The notes beneath the pieces were generated by a model. It saw nothing but the letters and a program-made list of their open reading frames with translations, was not told where the DNA came from and did not search any database. The translations under genes and the position numbers were made by a program. Source: a virus. From it: a stretch of 41,563 nt of DNA. How positions within the stretch are numbered: the stretch's first letter is position 1; each line of letters starts with the position of its first letter. Location of the stretch: positions 1-41,563 of the IMG/VR virus record IMGVR_UViG_3300032157_000369. One strand, given 5' to 3'. Positions 32,387 through 38,535 of the stretch are shown here, in pieces.

Positions 32387-32760
32387 TGCGCGCCATCGCG
32401 CTCGCCACCCTTGCTGCGTGCGCGGATCTGCAGGCCGCCCCGAAGCTCAGCTGCACCCAGGACTCCACCCGCGCCTACTTCTGCATCGACGAAAATGGCG
32501 TCAGGAGCGGAACCGGCAAGAACATGGATCTGCGTGCGTCACGGCTTTACAACGGCACGCCGCAGAGTGTCAGCGACGCCGGCGTGAACCTGATCGTCAG
32601 CTGCCCCACCCGCATCACCGTTCTGCAGGATCTGCGCGGCATCAACATCGGCGGCGCCAAAAGCAACGCCACCGACGTCCTTAGAACGCTCAGCCAGTGG
32701 CTGTGCGATCACCCCAAACCCAGGCCCGACCCGAAATTGCGCCAGTTCGGGCCCGATTGA
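32386..32760 (+). CDS. small exported protein co-expressed with the repressor
   Basis: 124 residues, TGATG overlap with the repressor gene. The first ~18 residues (MRAIALATLAACADLQAA) look like a short signal peptide or lipobox (LAAC). The mature part has paired cysteines (CTQDSTRAYFC, and later SCPTRI, LCDH), suiting a periplasmic disulfide-bonded protein. By position it is comparable to lambda rex genes, that is, expressed in the lysogen together with CI. Superinfection exclusion is a reasonable but untested guess. The long open frame upstream (32191) is a shadow. Confidence 0.7.
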   Translation: MRAIALATLAACADLQAAPKLSCTQDSTRAYFCIDENGVRSGTGKNMDLRASRLYNGTPQSVSDAGVNLIVSCPTRITVLQDLRGINIGGAKSNATDVLRTLSQWLCDHPKPRPDPKLRQFGPD

Positions 32761-32765
32761 TTCTC

Positions 32766-32808
32766 TACAAACCCCCTTGTTGACAGACTACAAGTAGCCT
32801 TGTATTCT
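32766..32808 (+). promoter_or_regulatory. pR promoter of the rightward/DGR operon with two operators
   Basis: TTGACA (32780-32785), 17 bases, then TATTCT (32803-32808). Operators are TACAAA-CCCC-CTTGTT (32766-32781), which covers the -35 start, and TACAAG-TAGC-CTTGTA (32789-32804, perfect palindrome) in the spacer and -10. A 20-base core, CCTTGTTGACAGACTACAAG, is identical to pL on the opposite strand, so one repressor should control both. First gene at 32837 with GGAGG before it. Confidence 0.85.
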
Positions 32809-32836
32809 CCGCCCCGTTCACCCGAACGGAGGCGGT

Positions 32837-33037
32837 ATGGCCCGCAAGAGCACCACCCAGCACTACCTGATCCAGGAGCCCAGCACCGGGCTCTATGCCG
32901 CCTTTGGTCCCAAAGGTGCGCGCCTCACCTACGCCGCCCACGCAACGCGCTTCAGCACGGCGCGCGACGCCACCATCGCCGCCAGCACCAACATTAACGA
33001 CCAGCCGCACGAGCTGGTGCGGATCGACCGCGCGTGA
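32837..33037 (+). CDS. small early protein of unknown function
   Basis: 66 residues, basic with a beta-rich middle (YLIQEPSTGLYAAFGPKGARLTYAAHATRF). First gene of the rightward operon, with the strong ribosome site GGAGGCGGT. It overlaps the next gene by GTGA. No family is recognised; first genes of such operons are often host-takeover or anti-restriction proteins, but nothing in the sequence says so here. Confidence 0.7.
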   Translation: MARKSTTQHYLIQEPSTGLYAAFGPKGARLTYAAHATRFSTARDATIAASTNINDQPHELVRIDRA

Positions 33038-33324
33038 GACGCGTTCTCGGCAACTTCTGGTTTGTATGGACGCTCAGCCTGGGCGCCGCGCTCGCCATGG
33101 CCTGGTGGGGGTGGGGCGGACTGTGGGCCCGAGCGCAGGCCTTCGCCGATCGCACTTTCCAGACGTCCGGAATCCCGGAAACCGCCGTCAGTTGCACGCT
33201 GCCCACCGAACACGAGCAACTGGTGATCGTGATCGCGTGGCAGGACCGGAAGCTCCGCCACCGCTGCATGTACGTGGGCTCGCGCGGTACCTACAGCCCG
33301 AAGGCAAAGGGCACGACGCTGTGA
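33034..33324 (+). CDS. membrane protein of unknown function
   Basis: 96 residues from GTG 33034 (GTGA). A tryptophan-rich hydrophobic segment at about residues 8-28 (FWFVWTLSLGAALAMAWW) is a single transmembrane helix, with a soluble C-terminal domain containing two cysteines (SCTL, RCMY), likely periplasmic. No known family. One copy of the ACGTCTGGA motif (33158-33166) lies inside it. Confidence 0.65.
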   Translation: MRRVLGNFWFVWTLSLGAALAMAWWGWGGLWARAQAFADRTFQTSGIPETAVSCTLPTEHEQLVIVIAWQDRKLRHRCMYVGSRGTYSPKAKGTTL

Positions 33325-33551
33325 CCAACGTCGAGAAGCTCACCATGCAGATGCAGTTTGACGACGACTCGCGCCGGCGCCTGGCGCTTGAGTTCCTCAA
33401 GCTGCGCCGCATCGAAGCCGAGGCCCGCCGGCACCAGCGCCGGCTGCCGCACCAGGTCCAGACCGCGCTGCGCGTCGAGCCCACCGAATACGACATCGAC
33501 GCGCCGGCGATCGGCGCGCCAGACCTCTTTGCTGCCGGGAGAAACGCATGA
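33321..33551 (+). CDS. small basic helical protein
   Basis: 76 residues from GTG 33321 (GTGA with the previous stop). It is mostly helical and strongly charged, with RRRLALEFLKLRRIEAEARRHQRR as a likely amphipathic helix, and an acidic C-terminus (EYDIDAPAIGAPDLFAAGRNA). No domain is recognised. It is tightly packed in the operon, its stop overlapping the start of the next gene. Confidence 0.65.
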   Translation: MTNVEKLTMQMQFDDDSRRRLALEFLKLRRIEAEARRHQRRLPHQVQTALRVEPTEYDIDAPAIGAPDLFAAGRNA

Positions 33552-33703
33552 TCCGCCAATTGCTTCAATCTCTGCGCCTGCGCTTCGGCCTGCGCGTTCG
33601 CACCTGTGCACGCCGCAACCGCCAGCCCTACGGTCCGCGCTCGGCGTTCAAGGTCGTGAGCGACGACGGCATCCCGATGATCGTGCCGAGGGTCGCGCGG
33701 TGA
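33548..33703 (+). CDS. 51-residue basic protein
   Basis: A short gene from ATG 33548 (ATGA) to TGA 33703 giving MIRQLLQSLRLRFGLRVRT... and ending VPRVAR. It is very basic with a probable N-terminal helix. It is supported by overlap with both neighbours: ATGA upstream, GTGA with the kinase gene downstream. No function can be proposed beyond possible nucleic-acid binding because of charge. Confidence 0.55.
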   Translation: MIRQLLQSLRLRFGLRVRTCARRNRQPYGPRSAFKVVSDDGIPMIVPRVAR

Positions 33704-34266
33704 GCCGCCTCATCGGCCTCACCGGCCTGCCCGAATGCGGCAAGGACAGCATCGGCGACGACCTCGTGCGCACGCACGACTTCGCCAAGATGTCCTTCGC
33801 CGGTCCGATCAAGGACGGCCTTGCCCGAATGCTCGACATTCCGTGGCAGTCCTTCGAGGACCGCGCGGTCAAGGAACAGGAAATCCCCTGGATCGGGAAG
33901 TCGCCGCGCCAGCTGATGCAGACCCTCGGCACCGCCTGGGGCCGCGACACCGTGCGCGAGGACATCTGGATCCGCCACGCGCAGCGCCGCCTGGACAACT
34001 ACCGCCGGATCTCGACCAAGGTCGTCGTCACCGACGTGCGCTTCCCCAACGAGGCCGACTGGTTGCGCGCCAACGGCGGCGAACTGTGGCACGTCCTGCG
34101 CAAGGCCGCGCCGAACGTCGTCCACCTGCATGCGAGCAACATCCCGCTCGCCGTCCTGCCCGGCGCCGACAGCGTCATCACCAACGACGAAGGCCTCGAG
34201 CAGCTGCGCCACCAGGTCGCCCGCGCGCTCGCCGGCGACAGCCGCATCGAAACGCTCACCGCCTAA
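33700..34266 (+). CDS. deoxynucleoside monophosphate kinase-like protein
   Basis: 188 residues from GTG 33700. A Walker A P-loop, GLPECGKDS (residues 9-17), follows the first strand, and SPRQLMQTLGTAWGRDTVREDIWIRHAQ with VVVTDVRFPNEADWL are the signature segments of phage T4 gp1-like dNMP kinases. It would phosphorylate dNMPs, possibly unusual or recycled ones, for phage replication. The early operon of this phage otherwise carries no nucleotide metabolism. Confidence 0.88.
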   Translation: MSRLIGLTGLPECGKDSIGDDLVRTHDFAKMSFAGPIKDGLARMLDIPWQSFEDRAVKEQEIPWIGKSPRQLMQTLGTAWGRDTVREDIWIRHAQRRLDNYRRISTKVVVTDVRFPNEADWLRANGGELWHVLRKAAPNVVHLHASNIPLAVLPGADSVITNDEGLEQLRHQVARALAGDSRIETLTA

Positions 34267-34290
34267 CGAATTTCAGGAGGAGGAAACCCG

Positions 34291-34698
34291 ATGAACCAGA
34301 AACGCGAACAGATTCTTGCCGCCGTAAAGAAGCTCGGCCCGTCGTCACCGCTGCAGATCTCCGACCATACCGGCCTGAGTTCCAGCCTGTGCGGCTACCA
34401 CCTGCGCGGCCTGGTCGAGGCTGGCCTGGTGAAGGCAACCGGCAGCACGGCGAGCCGCAAGTACGAAGCGATCGACGGCGCCCCCCCCCAGGACCGCAAG
34501 CCGCCGGCGAAGCGCAAGAAGAAGCGCGCCTCGAAGAAGCCCCGCGCAGCGCGCCCGCGGCCCGCCGAGTCGGAATTCATTGCCGCCGTCACCCACGACG
34601 CGCGCATCGTGGTGATCGACGGCAACGCAATCAAGACGTATTCGCCCGAGCAGAGCTCCGCGATCGCGGATCTCGCGCTCACCCACTTCACCGCCTGA
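34291..34698 (+). CDS. winged-helix DNA-binding protein
   Basis: 135 residues. An N-terminal winged helix, REQILAAVKKLGPSSPLQISDHTGLSSSLCGYHLRGLVEAGLV, is followed by a Lys/Arg/Pro-rich linker (PPAKRKKKRASKKPRAARPRP) and a small C-terminal domain. Strong ribosome site AGGAGGAGG. It precedes the first DGR target gene by 13 bases, so it may regulate the DGR region or act with the ParB-like protein. The role is inference. Confidence 0.7.
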   Translation: MNQKREQILAAVKKLGPSSPLQISDHTGLSSSLCGYHLRGLVEAGLVKATGSTASRKYEAIDGAPPQDRKPPAKRKKKRASKKPRAARPRPAESEFIAAVTHDARIVVIDGNAIKTYSPEQSSAIADLALTHFTA

Positions 34699-34711
34699 CA
34701 GGAGGAACACC

Positions 34712-35089
34712 ATGAACGCAGCCGTACAAGCCACGCTCCCCGCCATTGGCGCCGCCTTCGAAGGCGGCACCTTCGCCGGCATCACGCTTCACAACGACCA
34801 GCTCGCCGCGCTGGTGCTGATGCCGGGCGACACGTCACGCGTCACTTGGGACCGGGCGGCCGAAGTTGCGAAGGAGCAAGGCGGCGAACTGCCGTCGCGC
34901 CACGACATGCTGGTGCTGCTCAAGAACGTGAAGTCTGAATTCCGGACCGATGACTGGTATTGGACGAATGAGGAAGTCGCCGGCGACGCCGACTGCGCGT
35001 GGGTCGCGGACTTCTACCACGGCGGCCAGAACTGGCTCCGCAAGAGCATCGGCTGCCGGTGCCGTGCCGTCCGCAGAGTCGCCATTTAG
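34712..35089 (+). CDS. DGR target protein 1 (C-type-lectin-like, DUF1566-like)
   Basis: 125 residues; ribosome site ACAGGAGG. The body GGTFAGITLHNDQLAALVLMPGD ... GGELPSRHDMLVLLKNVKSEFRTDDWYWTNEE has the DUF1566/formylglycine-generating-enzyme-like C-type lectin pattern of DGR targets. The last 37 residues are encoded by variable repeat 1. No signal peptide or membrane helix is present, so it is probably cytoplasmic or attached to something else. Fourteen of the 98 template positions differ, all template adenines. The protein would be a binding scaffold with about ten changeable residues. Confidence 0.93.
   Translation: MNAAVQATLPAIGAAFEGGTFAGITLHNDQLAALVLMPGDTSRVTWDRAAEVAKEQGGELPSRHDMLVLLKNVKSEFRTDDWYWTNEEVAGDADCAWVADFYHGGQNWLRKSIGCRCRAVRRVAI
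34979..35076 (+). repeat. DGR variable repeat VR1
   Basis: 98 bp aligned without gaps to the template repeat (38438-38535). It differs at 14 positions and all are A in the template. Changed codons: AAC at template codons 3, 11, 13, 14, 16, 20 and 24, plus TAC, ATC, CAC, GAC and TAC codons. Codon 18 (AAC) is unchanged. The block ends at CGCAG, after which template and target diverge. Confidence 0.96.
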
Positions 35090-35111
35090 CGATTCACCAA
35101 TTCAACCATTC
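35077..35111 (+). repeat. conserved block downstream of VR1
   Basis: AGTCGCCATTTAGCGATTCA and onward to about AACCATTCC, shared with the sequence after VR2 and, with changes, VR3, but not with the template. It holds the target stop codon and a short stem, TCGC (35079-35082) with GCGA (35089-35092), around a six-base loop. By analogy with Bordetella phage BPP-1 this is where an initiation-of-mutagenic-homing context or hairpin would lie. Confidence 0.65.
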
Positions 35112-35121
35112 CAGGACTGAC

Positions 35122-36894
35122 ATGAACGCACCGACGCAAGCCGCGCACGTGGCCGAACCGAATGTAAAGCTGGTTCCGCTCGCGCAGATCATCCTCAGCA
35201 CGACGCGCAGCCAGGAGCAACGGCGCAAGACGTATGACGCCGCAGCCCTGGCAGAACTCGCCACCAGCATCAAGGAAGACGGTGTGATGTTCGCGATTCT
35301 CGTGCGCCCGCTCGCCAGCCGCATCGGCGAAGCTCCCGCATACGAGATCATCGCCGGCGAGCGGCGCTTCCTTGCCAGCCAGCAGGCCGGTATCGAGAGT
35401 ATCCCCGCGCGGATCCTCGCGCTCACCGACGCCCAGGTGCAGAAGGCGCAGCTGGTCGAGAACATCCAGCGCGAGGCCCTGGATACGCTCGCGGAGGCGA
35501 TGGGGTACGAGGATCTGATCAAGGGCGGCATCGCGGCCGAGGTCATCGGCGACATGATCGGCAAGAGCCGCAGCTACGTCTACGCGCGCGTGCAGCTGCT
35601 CAAGGTGGCGCCCGGCGTGCGGAAGGCGCTCAGCGCCGGCGAACTCACGGCATCGCAGGCCCTGCTGTTCGCGCGCATTCCAAGCGAGAAGCTGCAGGAG
35701 GCCGCGCTCGGCACGCTGCGCAAGTGGGACTACCAGGGCCGTGGCGAGCCGCTCAGCTTCCGTCGCACCGCCTCGATCCTGAACGACAAGGCCAAGGGCA
35801 TCTTCATCCCCCTGGTCACGGTGCCGTTCAAGCTCGACGACGCGACCTACCACACCTTCGGCCCGAAGCAGGGCAAGAACCAGGCGCAGGACGTGATCGC
35901 CCTGCCGACCTGCATCGCCTGCCCGAAGCGCTCCGGCAACGACCCCGAGCTCCAGGCCGCGCTGGAAGATCCGAACGTCTGCACCGACAAGGCCTGCCAC
36001 GACGTCAAGGCCAAGCAGGCGCTCGAGCGCCGGCGCAAGGAGATCGAGGCTGACGGCATCGTAGTGCTGCGCGGCGAGGAAGCTGCCGCGATCATGCCTA
36101 CCGACTTCGGCACGCGCGGCTACGTCGACCTCGACAGCCAGTGCGACGCCGACGAATTCCCCGAGGCCGAACCCGACCAAGGGAAGGACGAGGATGACGA
36201 CGCGTTCGAGCGCCGCATGGGCACGTGGGAGGAACGCGCAGACAAGCACGTCTGCCGGACCTACCGCCAACTGCTAGGCGACGACATCGCGAAGCTTGAC
36301 ATCAGGGTCGTCGAGCACCAGAAGGGCAATCGCTTCATCGAGCTCGCGCCCGACAAGGCGGTGGCGAAGCTGCTCAAGGAAAAGGGCATCGAGGATCGCG
36401 TCCACCGCGACACCCGCCAGCCCTCGAAGCCTGTCAAAACGGCGGATCCCGAGACAGCGAAGCGCCAAGCCGAGAAGGAAGCGGCCGCGAAGGCGAAACA
36501 GGAACTCGAGCAGAAGATCACCCGCGAGGTGCAGTTGCTCGCGCTCAAAGGCGTGCACGACAAGTGGAAGGGCCCGCTCGATCGCGACGAGCTCGAAATC
36601 CTCTGGAACACGCTCTACGACAACAGCAACCACACCGAGAGCTTCGACTTCCTGTATCCGAAGCACCCGAAGGCCGGCGCGATGAACCTGCGCGATCTGG
36701 GCCGCGCCATGCTGATGCTCGTCGTCTGCGACACCCTGGAAGGCTGGAACGCCGACGCCAGCGCGAAGCTGCTCAAGGCCCTCGCCGCACGCCTGAAGGT
36801 TGACGTCAAGTCCATCGAGAAGAGCGTGCGAGCCGAGCTCGATCCCACTGCGGCGCCGAAGAAGCCCGCCGCCAAATCCAGCAAGAAGAAGTAA
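35122..36894 (+). CDS. ParB-like partition/nuclease-domain protein
   Basis: 590 residues. The ParB N-terminal domain shows KEDGVMFAILVRPL and EIIAGERRFLASQQAG with the GERR motif, followed by the KorB/ParB HTH region (LAEAMGYEDLIKGG, EVIGDMIGKSRSYVYARVQLLKVAPGVRKAL). The middle carries a Cys-rich segment, CIACPKRSGND ... CTDKACHDVKAKQ, resembling phage ParB proteins. The C-terminus has a Lys/Ala-rich coiled coil and a basic tail (KKPAAKSSKKK). No ParA is in the window. It lies between the first two DGR target genes. It may bind parS-like sites, segregate a plasmid-like form, or regulate early genes. Confidence 0.88.
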   Translation: MNAPTQAAHVAEPNVKLVPLAQIILSTTRSQEQRRKTYDAAALAELATSIKEDGVMFAILVRPLASRIGEAPAYEIIAGERRFLASQQAGIESIPARILALTDAQVQKAQLVENIQREALDTLAEAMGYEDLIKGGIAAEVIGDMIGKSRSYVYARVQLLKVAPGVRKALSAGELTASQALLFARIPSEKLQEAALGTLRKWDYQGRGEPLSFRRTASILNDKAKGIFIPLVTVPFKLDDATYHTFGPKQGKNQAQDVIALPTCIACPKRSGNDPELQAALEDPNVCTDKACHDVKAKQALERRRKEIEADGIVVLRGEEAAAIMPTDFGTRGYVDLDSQCDADEFPEAEPDQGKDEDDDAFERRMGTWEERADKHVCRTYRQLLGDDIAKLDIRVVEHQKGNRFIELAPDKAVAKLLKEKGIEDRVHRDTRQPSKPVKTADPETAKRQAEKEAAAKAKQELEQKITREVQLLALKGVHDKWKGPLDRDELEILWNTLYDNSNHTESFDFLYPKHPKAGAMNLRDLGRAMLMLVVCDTLEGWNADASAKLLKALAARLKVDVKSIEKSVRAELDPTAAPKKPAAKSSKKK

Positions 36895-36917
36895 CCCACC
36901 CACACGGAGGAACCACC

Positions 36918-37289
36918 ATGGCCAAGAAACCCGCCGCGAAAGCGGCCAAGCCCCCCACCCTGAAGAAGGGCGAAACCTACGTCGGCATCACGCTGCACGA
37001 CGACAAGCCGCACCACCTGATCCTGCTGCCCGGCACGGAGCGCAAGGTCTGGAAGGACGCCGTCGCCTGGGCGAAGAAACAGGGCGGCGTGCTGCCGTCG
37101 CGCATCGACATGATCGTGCTCTTCGAGAAGGCGAAGGACAAGTTCGAAGGCTACTGGTACTGGACCGGGCAGGAAGTCGCCGGCAACGCCGACTGCGCGT
37201 GGGTCGCGTTCTTCGACGACGGCTTCCAGAGCTGGTACCACAAGAGCAGCGTCTACCGGTGCCGTGCCGTCCGCAGAGTCGCCATTTAG
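36918..37289 (+). CDS. DGR target protein 2 (C-type-lectin-like, DUF1566-like)
   Basis: 123 residues with ribosome site CACGGAGG. N-terminus is Lys/Ala-rich (MAKKPAAKAAKPPTLKKGE), so it may bind nucleic acid or an acidic partner; this tail is echoed by the ParB-like C-terminus just upstream. The lectin-like body (TYVGITLHDDKPHHLILLPG ... GGVLPSRIDMIVLFEKAKDKFEGYWYWTGQE) matches targets 1 and 3 at moderate identity, whereas the variable repeat region is nearly the same outside adenine positions. That contrast is what retrohoming from one template predicts. Confidence 0.93.
   Translation: MAKKPAAKAAKPPTLKKGETYVGITLHDDKPHHLILLPGTERKVWKDAVAWAKKQGGVLPSRIDMIVLFEKAKDKFEGYWYWTGQEVAGNADCAWVAFFDDGFQSWYHKSSVYRCRAVRRVAI
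37179..37276 (+). repeat. DGR variable repeat VR2
   Basis: 98 bp, 12 differences from the template, all at template adenines. Codon changes include AAC to TTC (codons 11 and 16), AAC to GAC (13, 14), AAC to AGC (18, 24), AAC to TAC (20), plus ATC to GTC, TAC to TGC and GAC to GTC. Codon 3 (AAC) is unchanged. Confidence 0.96.
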
Positions 37290-37314
37290 CGATTCATCCA
37301 TTCAACCATTGAGA
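37277..37314 (+). repeat. conserved block downstream of VR2
   Basis: Same order as after VR1: AGTCGCCATTTAGCGATTCA, then a run ending TTCAACCATT. The TCGC/GCGA stem is conserved exactly (37279-37282 with 37289-37292). Only a few bases differ from the VR1 block. Confidence 0.65.
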
Positions 37315-37325
37315 GGAGTTTCGCC

Positions 37326-37835
37326 ATGAAAAACGATCTGACGACCGAGCAGTTGCTGCAGCCGGTCACGGTCACCATCAGCCTGGGCGCGGTGTTGCGC
37401 CTCGCGGAGCTCGACGCGCGCGGGCCGCACGCGGCGCCGCCGGCGGGCCGTTACGACATCCTTCCCGACTGCCTGCCGTCGATCGGCAGCCCCTGGGACG
37501 ACGCCAGCATCAAGGGCGGCATTTACGCCGGCATCACCGTGCACGACAACACGCCCATGGCCCTCGTGCTCCTGCCGGCGTCGGCCGAGCGGAAGACCTG
37601 GCAGGAGGCGCGCGAGTGGGTGCAGCTGCAGGGCGGTGAATTGCCCTCGCGATTCGATTCGCTGGTGCTGTTCAAGAATCTGAAGAGCGAATTCGAGGAG
37701 GCCTACTACTGGACGAGCGAGGAAGCCGGCAACGCCGACTGCGCGTGGATCGCGAGCTTCGGCTACGGCAGCCAGCGCTGGGGCCACAAGAGCTACGGCT
37801 ACCGGTGCCGTGCCGTCCGCAGAGTCGCCATTTAA
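37326..37835 (+). CDS. DGR target protein 3 (C-type-lectin-like, longer N-terminus)
   Basis: 169 residues, ribosome site GAGAGGAG. The N-terminal ~65 residues are unique (MKNDLTTEQLLQPVTVTISL, then a proline-rich linker), and the remainder repeats the family body (GGIYAGITVHDNTPMALVLLP ... GGELPSRFDSLVLFKNLKSEFEEAYYWTSEE). Variable repeat 3 encodes the C-terminal lectin face. The extra domain suggests that this copy binds another phage or host partner through its N-terminus. It is the target closest to the template and to avd. Confidence 0.93.
   Translation: MKNDLTTEQLLQPVTVTISLGAVLRLAELDARGPHAAPPAGRYDILPDCLPSIGSPWDDASIKGGIYAGITVHDNTPMALVLLPASAERKTWQEAREWVQLQGGELPSRFDSLVLFKNLKSEFEEAYYWTSEEAGNADCAWIASFGYGSQRWGHKSYGYRCRAVRRVAI
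37725..37822 (+). repeat. DGR variable repeat VR3
   Basis: 98 bp, 12 differences from the template, all at adenines: AAC to AGC, GGC, TAC, AGC, CGC, GGC and TAC at codons 11, 13, 14, 16, 18, 20 and 24, plus TAC to TGC and GAC to GGC. ATC at codon 9 is kept, unlike VR1 and VR2. Confidence 0.96.
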
Positions 37836-37860
37836 CGATTTAGCGATTCAACCATTCCAT
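37823..37860 (+). repeat. conserved block downstream of VR3
   Basis: Begins AGTCGCCATTTA like the other two but then has ACGATTTAGCGATTCAACC, so it contains a small insertion and two possible GCGA-type 3' arms. The target stop is TAA instead of TAG. It runs straight into the avd start at 37859. Confidence 0.6.
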
Positions 37861-38212
37861 GGCGCTGCACTTCGAAACTGACCTTTACAAGGCCGTCGTC
37901 GACCTCGGCAAGGCGGTGATCCCGGCCGTGCGCAGCATGCCGCGCGACGTGAAGCAGCTGCTCGGCGGCCGGATCCTCGACGAGGCGCTGTGGATGGGCG
38001 TGCTGGTCATGCGCATTAACAAGGCGAAGGACGCGGCCAAGCTGCCGGTGATCGACGATCTGCTCGAGCATCTGGAGCTCGCGCAGATGACGCTGCGCCT
38101 CAGCCGCGAGTCGAAGTTCATCGCCAACAAACACTTCGCCGATGCCCTGCCGCTGATCGCCTCGATCGGCAAGCAGGCGCATGGGCTGAGGAACCATTTT
38201 GCTCCCGCTTAG
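37859..38212 (+). CDS. avd: Avd accessory variability determinant
   Basis: 117 residues, all-helical and rich in basic residues: FETDLYKAVVDLGKAVIPAVRSMPRDVKQLLGGRILDEAL ... LLEHLELAQMTLRLSRESKFI ... LPLIASIGKQAHGLRNHF. This is the four-helix-bundle Avd (bAvd-like) that forms a pentamer, binds the reverse transcriptase and template RNA, and is required for cDNA synthesis and mutagenic homing in BPP-1. It starts right after the VR3 downstream block and ends ~225 bases before the template repeat, the standard order target-avd-TR-RT. The ATG at 37859 has no clear Shine-Dalgarno (CATTCC before it), so translation may be coupled to target 3. Confidence 0.93.
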   Translation: MALHFETDLYKAVVDLGKAVIPAVRSMPRDVKQLLGGRILDEALWMGVLVMRINKAKDAAKLPVIDDLLEHLELAQMTLRLSRESKFIANKHFADALPLIASIGKQAHGLRNHFAPA

Positions 38213-38437
38213 CTTCAGCACACAGCGCCTGTTGCACGAGCGGCAAGCCGCCCGTGCCCGTGCGCGTTTCTCTCTGGTCGCGCCGCTGGGCACCGCGATA
38301 TTCACGGGCGGACCCACCGACACGCGCACAACGGATACGGAGCAGCTCGACCTGTTCACGTCCGGCGCAGTCTCCCCGGCCAGCAATGGCCAGGGCGACG
38401 TAGATAGCGCGAATGGCGGCATCTTCGTTTTGTCGGC
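38213..38437 (+). other. leader between avd and template repeat
   Basis: 225 bases without a convincing gene. One frame is open right through from TTG 38199 into the reverse transcriptase, but the amino-acid sequence looks like translated GC-rich noncoding DNA. In BPP-1 the 5' part of the template RNA begins here and folds with Avd and RT. No promoter or terminator is obvious. Confidence 0.5.
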
Positions 38438-38535
38438 GCCGGCAACGCCGACTACGCGTGGATCGCGAACTTCAACAACGGCAACCAGAACTGGAACCAC
38501 AAGAGCAACGACTACCGGTGCCGTGCCGTCCGCAG
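38438..38535 (+). ncRNA. DGR template repeat (TR) and template RNA core
   Basis: 98 bp, template for adenine-specific mutagenesis. Read in the target frame it has eight AAC codons, which on adenine mutation can give 15 amino acids but no stop codon. There are 27 adenines in total. It ends in an adenine-free stretch (CCGGTGCCGTGCCGTCCGC) that is the same in all three targets, the expected homing-initiation side. RNA 3' of this point, inside the RT coding frame, would be the priming spacer by analogy with BPP-1. Confidence 0.96.

Noticed and set aside
32730-32751. Terminator after the repressor-linked gene
   Set aside because: CCCGAA/TTCGGG can pair around a 10-base loop but has no T-run and lies in coding sequence.
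38199-38437. Separate gene before the template repeat
   Set aside because: Only TTG starts, no ribosome site and no protein-like pattern; kept as RT-frame uncertainty.
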